The position numbers and the translations under genes are program-made. A DNA stretch of 64,000 nucleotides from Shewanella piezotolerans WP3 (GTDB taxonomy: Bacteria > Pseudomonadota > Gammaproteobacteria > Enterobacterales > Shewanellaceae), in NCBI RefSeq assembly GCF_000014885.1, contig NC_011566.1, forward strand, positions 4,338,501-4,402,500, given 5' to 3'. The notes under the pieces were generated by a model, which made no database searches, was not told the DNA's origin, and saw only the letters and a list, made by a program, of their open reading frames with translations. Positions within the stretch are counted from its first letter, which is position 1. Every line of letters begins with the position of its first letter. Below are positions 60,536 to 64,000 of this stretch, one piece after another.

Positions 60536-61753
60536 TTAAGCTTGATAACCAAACGGATCATCGATTGAATGCGCAGGCTTAGTAAACCAAACTGGGCCTT
60601 GATCTGTCATATAGAAGTGGTCCTCATGACGTACACCAAACTCACCAGGGACACATAGCATTGGCTCGTTACTAAAACACATTCCTGCAGCGAGTGGAGT
60701 CTGATCGTTAAGCACTAAATACGGCCATTCATGAATATCTAGGCCAATTCCGTGCCCAGTACGATGTGGCAAACCAGGTACATCATAACCAGGGCCAAAA
60801 CCTTTTGCTTCTAGCACATCACGGGCCGCGCGATCGACACTTGCACAGCTCGCCCCCAGTTGCGCGGCTTCAAAAGCTGCGATTTGCGCATCTTGCTCAC
60901 ACTGCCACAATTCACGCTGGCGCGCACTTGGCTCACCATAAACATAAGTGCGAGTAATATCCGAGTTATAGCCAAACAACTGGCAACCAGTATCAATTAA
61001 TACCGTGTCGTTTAACTCCAGAGCTTTTGGCGATTTAACTCCGTGCGGATAGGCACTGTCTTCGCCAAACAACACAATACAGAAATAAGATCCAGCAGGG
61101 ATGCCAACCTTTATGTGCGCCGCATTAATAAAAGCTTCAACTTCAGTGGTGGTGATACCTTCGCGAAGTATACGCGCCACAGCTTTGTGTACCTCTAACG
61201 TCATATCTTTAGCACGTTGTAATAGACTTAGCTCTGTTGCAGATTTAATCATTCGGCAACCCGCTGTTGCAGGTTTGGCATTAACATAGTTGAACTGTGG
61301 GTGCGCTTGACGAACACCATCAAAAATAAAGAATGCTGCAGACTCATCAATACCGATATCACCTGAGTTGATGCCCATTTGAGCCAATACATCACCAAAT
61401 AGTGCGTAAGGGCTTTCATCTTCTTGCCAAGTGTTTACCTTACCTTCAATCGTCATGTAACCATTTAGGGTATCAACTTCAAATGCGGGCGCGATGTATT
61501 CAACAGCGCCACTAGCAGGGATAATCGCTCCTACCATACGCTCGCTGGCATACCATCGTGTTCCAGTAAAATAGTATAGGTTGGTGCCAGCATTGACATA
61601 AATAGCGGCAATTCCTTCAGCCTGCATTATTGACTGTGCGTTTGCGATGCGTGCTGAGTATTCATCACGGCTAATTGACGCTGCGCCTTGAGTCATGTCT
61701 GTGAGCTTTGCTAGCTCTTGTTCTGCGGTAGAACCGCCTACACCTATAGTCAT
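60536..61753 (-). CDS. M24-family metallopeptidase (Xaa-Pro dipeptidase/creatinase-like)
   Basis: A protein of 405 residues with a creatinase-type N-terminal domain and a pita-bread catalytic domain. The metal ligands are D in LIDTGCQLFG, D in YNSDITRTYV, H in HRTGHGIGLDIHE, E in FSNEPMLCVPG and E in VRHEDHFY. It probably cleaves X-Pro bonds in the cytoplasm. No operon partners. Confidence 0.92.
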   Translation of the reverse strand: MTIGVGGSTAEQELAKLTDMTQGAASISRDEYSARIANAQSIMQAEGIAAIYVNAGTNLYYFTGTRWYASERMVGAIIPASGAVEYIAPAFEVDTLNGYMTIEGKVNTWQEDESPYALFGDVLAQMGINSGDIGIDESAAFFIFDGVRQAHPQFNYVNAKPATAGCRMIKSATELSLLQRAKDMTLEVHKAVARILREGITTTEVEAFINAAHIKVGIPAGSYFCIVLFGEDSAYPHGVKSPKALELNDTVLIDTGCQLFGYNSDITRTYVYGEPSARQRELWQCEQDAQIAAFEAAQLGASCASVDRAARDVLEAKGFGPGYDVPGLPHRTGHGIGLDIHEWPYLVLNDQTPLAAGMCFSNEPMLCVPGEFGVRHEDHFYMTDQGPVWFTKPAHSIDDPFGYQA

Positions 61754-61986
61754 CTGCTTACCCTTACCTTAAAAGTTAATTCTAAGCGGCGAAGTCACCC
61801 CGTATTCACGGCGTTCAGCGCTTATCATAATTGAAGCTGCCCTCCCATCTTATTGCTATTACTACGGCAATATTTAAACAGGAAGATCTATTTTAGAATA
61901 TCTGCCACACTTTCTAGCATAAAATATACAAAAATTCACTGAGAATTGCAGGTAATTGATAAATAGTTATCGAAAAGCCTAGTTTA

Positions 61987-62299
61987 ATACCAATCAGTAT
62001 AAGAAGTTGATCTACTCAGAGCGTTTTTGACACGCTAATTCAAGGCGGATAAATGACATAATGGTTGTTCCCTTATGAGTTTATTCAACGCAGAAGTAGC
62101 AAGCCAAAAACACTCCTACAGGCGAGTTTTAGCGGCTTTGATGCTGCGTTAATGAACTTGAACCTAGTTTAACTATGCTCTTCATTCATTGCTAACCACA
62201 TGGATGTGGTGAATGTCATTAATGCAGGAGCATTTAATGACCTTACCTCAAAGCCGCTAAACTCTCGCTGAGCGATCAAATCTTTATACTGATTGGTAT
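61987..62299. mobile_element. Palindromic MITE-like element, family C
   Basis: ATACCAATCAGTATAA at the left and TTATACTGATTGGTAT at the right are perfect 16-base inverted repeats. The terminal ATACCAAT is shared with family A, but the interior differs. Inner inverted blocks (AGCGGCTTTGA and TCAAAGCCGCT) give further fold-back. No gene inside. The remaining gap to the M24 gene has no features. Confidence 0.85.
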
Positions 62300-62333
62300 A
62301 ACTGTAGAAAGCATCGTTTTATTAGCAATAAAA

Positions 62334-62354
62334 AAGGAGCGACTAGCGCTCCTT
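62334..62354 (-). terminator. Terminator of the ROK gene
   Basis: AAGGAGCG and GCGCTCCTT form a short GC stem 21 bases past the stop, with five T following on the minus strand. Confidence 0.8.
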
Positions 62355-62374
62355 AATATGACTCGACTTAGCCA

Positions 62375-63148
62375 TTAACTCGTTAACATCACCTTTAGCC
62401 CGCGACATACTATGGTTTCACGGTCATCAACGCGATTAATTTTTGCACTGGCCAACGGCGCTCTTAATGCCATCTGTTTCAATGTGTCGACGCAACCTTT
62501 GTAGTAATCAAGGTTATTCATCATGCTGCCCGCAAGATAGACTCGAGAGGGATTAAAAAGGTTAACAGCCCAAGCTAACCCCATGCCTAAATAGCTACCT
62601 GCGCGATATAGATCGGCGCTGCTACTGAGGTTTCTTGCCACAATAGACTCGCCACTCGCAAGCCTTTCTAAATTAAATTCGCCAGATTCCGTCATCACTC
62701 TGCAATGCCCAAGCTCTCCAGCTATCCCCGCAGCCCCAGTAAAAGGTTTACCGTTAATCGCGATCGACATACCAATCCCGGTATCACACATTACTAGCAG
62801 TTCACACTGCTGCTTAGGCTCTAACAATGCTTGCATAGCAGCATCACTGTCGTTAGCAATGATGATCTGCTTTGCCCTTGTCACCAACTGCCCTGCTGAC
62901 AAACCATTAAGCCCCGGAAGTGACTTACAAGTGACTAATTGCTTGTCTTGCACCAAACCAGGAACGGCAATCCCCAGCGAGTAGCCATTAAGATCATAGT
63001 CTTGCTCTAGCTCAGCAATTTGAATGTTTAAACTGTCTATATTGAACGAATCGCTGGCACCGATCTTATATTGTTCAATTCGCCCTTGGGTCTCAATCTC
63101 AAATAAGGCTTTTGAACCACTAATGTCCACCGTTAATGTTTGCACCAA
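62375..63148 (-). CDS. ROK-family sugar kinase-like protein
   Basis: A protein of 257 residues, shorter than the usual 290-320. An ATPase start TVDISGSKALFEIE stands for the DxGGTK motif. ANDSDAAMQALLE, CDTGIGMSIAINGKPFTGAAGIAGELGHCRVM (GELGH) and a C-terminal NLFNPSRVYLAG follow. The ROK zinc motif CxCGxxGC after GELGH is replaced by TESGEFNLERL, so it is an atypical member. It may phosphorylate a sugar such as N-acetylglucosamine or may have lost activity. Confidence 0.8.
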   Translation of the reverse strand: MVQTLTVDISGSKALFEIETQGRIEQYKIGASDSFNIDSLNIQIAELEQDYDLNGYSLGIAVPGLVQDKQLVTCKSLPGLNGLSAGQLVTRAKQIIIANDSDAAMQALLEPKQQCELLVMCDTGIGMSIAINGKPFTGAAGIAGELGHCRVMTESGEFNLERLASGESIVARNLSSSADLYRAGSYLGMGLAWAVNLFNPSRVYLAGSMMNNLDYYKGCVDTLKQMALRAPLASAKINRVDDRETIVCRGLKVMLTS

Positions 63149-63211
63149 CTACTCCTAAGACGTTCACAAATATCGATTAAATAGCTTACCACAACAAACT
63201 TAATATCATGT

Positions 63212-63504
63212 TGGGGCTGTTGATCTTTCATGGTTATTTTTGCCGCAGTTTATTGGCTATTTTGACAAGCCAGAGGTTATGTCGTTTAGTCATTCTGCCC
63301 AAATAACCTGTAACACAGTCAACATAGCCAAGAAGCGCGGCCCTTCGGGTTCGACTCAATGCTTTTATTATTCTATGATTAGAATGCGTTACGAGCTTTT
63401 CACTTAGCTCGCTAAGCATCATCGCTCAAACTTTGCCCTAAAAGCATAATTCCTTACGGTAAAGAATCGAACAAAAACTAAGCTCAAAAGTTCAACAGCC
63501 CCTA
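63212..63504. mobile_element. Palindromic MITE-like element, family B, copy 3
   Basis: Begins TGGGGCTGTTGATCTTTC and ends TTCAACAGCCCCTA. Interior matches copies 1 and 2. Its right-hand CTA is the stop codon (TAG) of the MFS gene on the minus strand, so the element has fixed the end of that protein. Confidence 0.88.
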
Positions 63505-64000
63505 GCGATCTTTTTGTAACATGCGACTTTTGGATAGTTTCCACCAAGCGATGAGTAACAGTAAGGCTGCAATCAGTGGTAAACAGCTGATCAGTAATAT
63601 CTCCCACCCTAGAACATAAATCACCCAACCAGCACTCAGCGACGCCATCGCTTGCGCACCAAAAACAAAGCTATCGTTAAACGCTTGCACCTTGTAGCGT
63701 TCATCCTTGTTATAACAGCGAGGTAGCAAAGCAGTGCCCGCCACAAATAGAAAATTCCAACCTAGACCAAGTAATACCAGTGCGGCCCAATAATTAAGTA
63801 GATCATGCCCAAGCAGCGCGGTAACAATGGTGATCACATACGCAAGTAAGCCGAGCAACATCATCTTAGAAACACCAATACGTACCACTAATGCACCGCT
63901 GATTAATGAAGGCAGGTACATAGCGATAATATGACTTTGAATAACCCATTTAGTATCGGCAAGCGAATGATGCTCAATATGGTGCATATGTAGCGGAGTA
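63502..64000 (-). CDS. MFS transporter, partial (N-terminus off the right edge)
   Basis: The frame runs past the right edge; the ATG at 63987 lies inside the gene (PLHMHHIEHHSL precedes it in frame). The visible 165 residues are the second half of a 12-TM major facilitator: HVQ-type loop DTKWVIQSHIIAMYLPSLISG, then helices ending LLLIAWWKLSKSRMLQKDR. The stop lies at the edge of a family B element. The substrate is unknown. Confidence 0.85.
   Translation of the reverse strand, partial: TPLHMHHIEHHSLADTKWVIQSHIIAMYLPSLISGALVVRIGVSKMMLLGLLAYVITIVTALLGHDLLNYWAALVLLGLGWNFLFVAGTALLPRCYNKDERYKVQAFNDSFVFGAQAMASLSAGWVIYVLGWEILLISCLPLIAALLLLIAWWKLSKSRMLQKDR

Noticed and set aside
63234..63628. Two short frames across the family B element and the end of the MFS gene
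   Set aside because: They lie in the palindromic element or out of frame in the MFS gene and have no ribosome site.

Overview
The window looks like chromosomal DNA of a marine gammaproteobacterium close to Shewanella (Alteromonadales). The reasons are the gene families present (DUF3634, DUF1294, DUF368, the TorF-type porin, a cbb3 oxidase cluster, a puu/pot polyamine locus, an arylsulfotransferase with its own Dsb pair), the A+T-rich intergenic DNA, and the small palindromic elements scattered between genes. No rRNA, tRNA or CRISPR array was recognised. The genus is an inference from family content, not a database result.

Left part (1-16.7 kb): an iron-uptake-like locus (PepSY protein, DUF3649, DUF3325, divergent TonB-dependent receptor, two Fur-like boxes), a MauG/CcpA-type di-heme peroxidase lipoprotein, an alternative cbb3 oxidase operon (small cytochrome c, ccoN, ccoO and a pentaheme CcoP fusion), and a periplasmic sulfotransferase operon (dsbL, dsbI, small lipoprotein, Tsx-like channel, assT) facing a TetR-type regulator. 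The receptor carries a masked double frameshift.

Polyamine region (17.1-27.6 kb, continued at 46.4-51.6 kb): two PuuB-like oxidases, potFGHI-type ABC transporter genes, puuA, puuD and puuR, then, about 19 kb away, puuC facing an omega-amino-acid:pyruvate aminotransferase, a CoA-acylating semialdehyde dehydrogenase and a cupin. Sequences resembling the PuuR box (TATAATGAACA core) lie before puuD, between puuR and puuB, and between puuC and the aminotransferase, so one regulon probably spans the gap.

Between the two polyamine blocks lie acetyltransferases, an S9 peptidase, an AraC-type regulator with an alkylsulfatase, and then an accessory island (34.6-46.3 kb). The island holds an IS3-family element, a REP-associated tyrosine transposase (RAYT) with its REP-like repeats and broken copies, an XRE-like remnant, and an Rhs locus. 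The Rhs locus is split in two exported chains, followed by a Gly/Ala-rich tip and a small two-TM protein. A displaced second tip with its own small two-TM protein lies downstream, and a third core scrap lies further on. This is the most interesting system here: a Sec-exported, split Rhs with exchangeable tips and candidate immunity proteins, interleaved with a REP/RAYT element.

Right part (51.7-64 kb): ordinary housekeeping and envelope genes (TorF-like protein, DUF3634, two unknown lipoproteins, DUF368, DUF4442, ArsR regulator, ChrR-like cupin, DUF1294, FKBP isomerase, M24 peptidase, ROK-family protein, partial MFS transporter). Three families of roughly 280-330 bp palindromic MITE-like elements (A: 3 copies, B: 3 copies, C: 1 copy) sit in intergenic DNA across the window; one B copy supplies the stop codon of the MFS gene.
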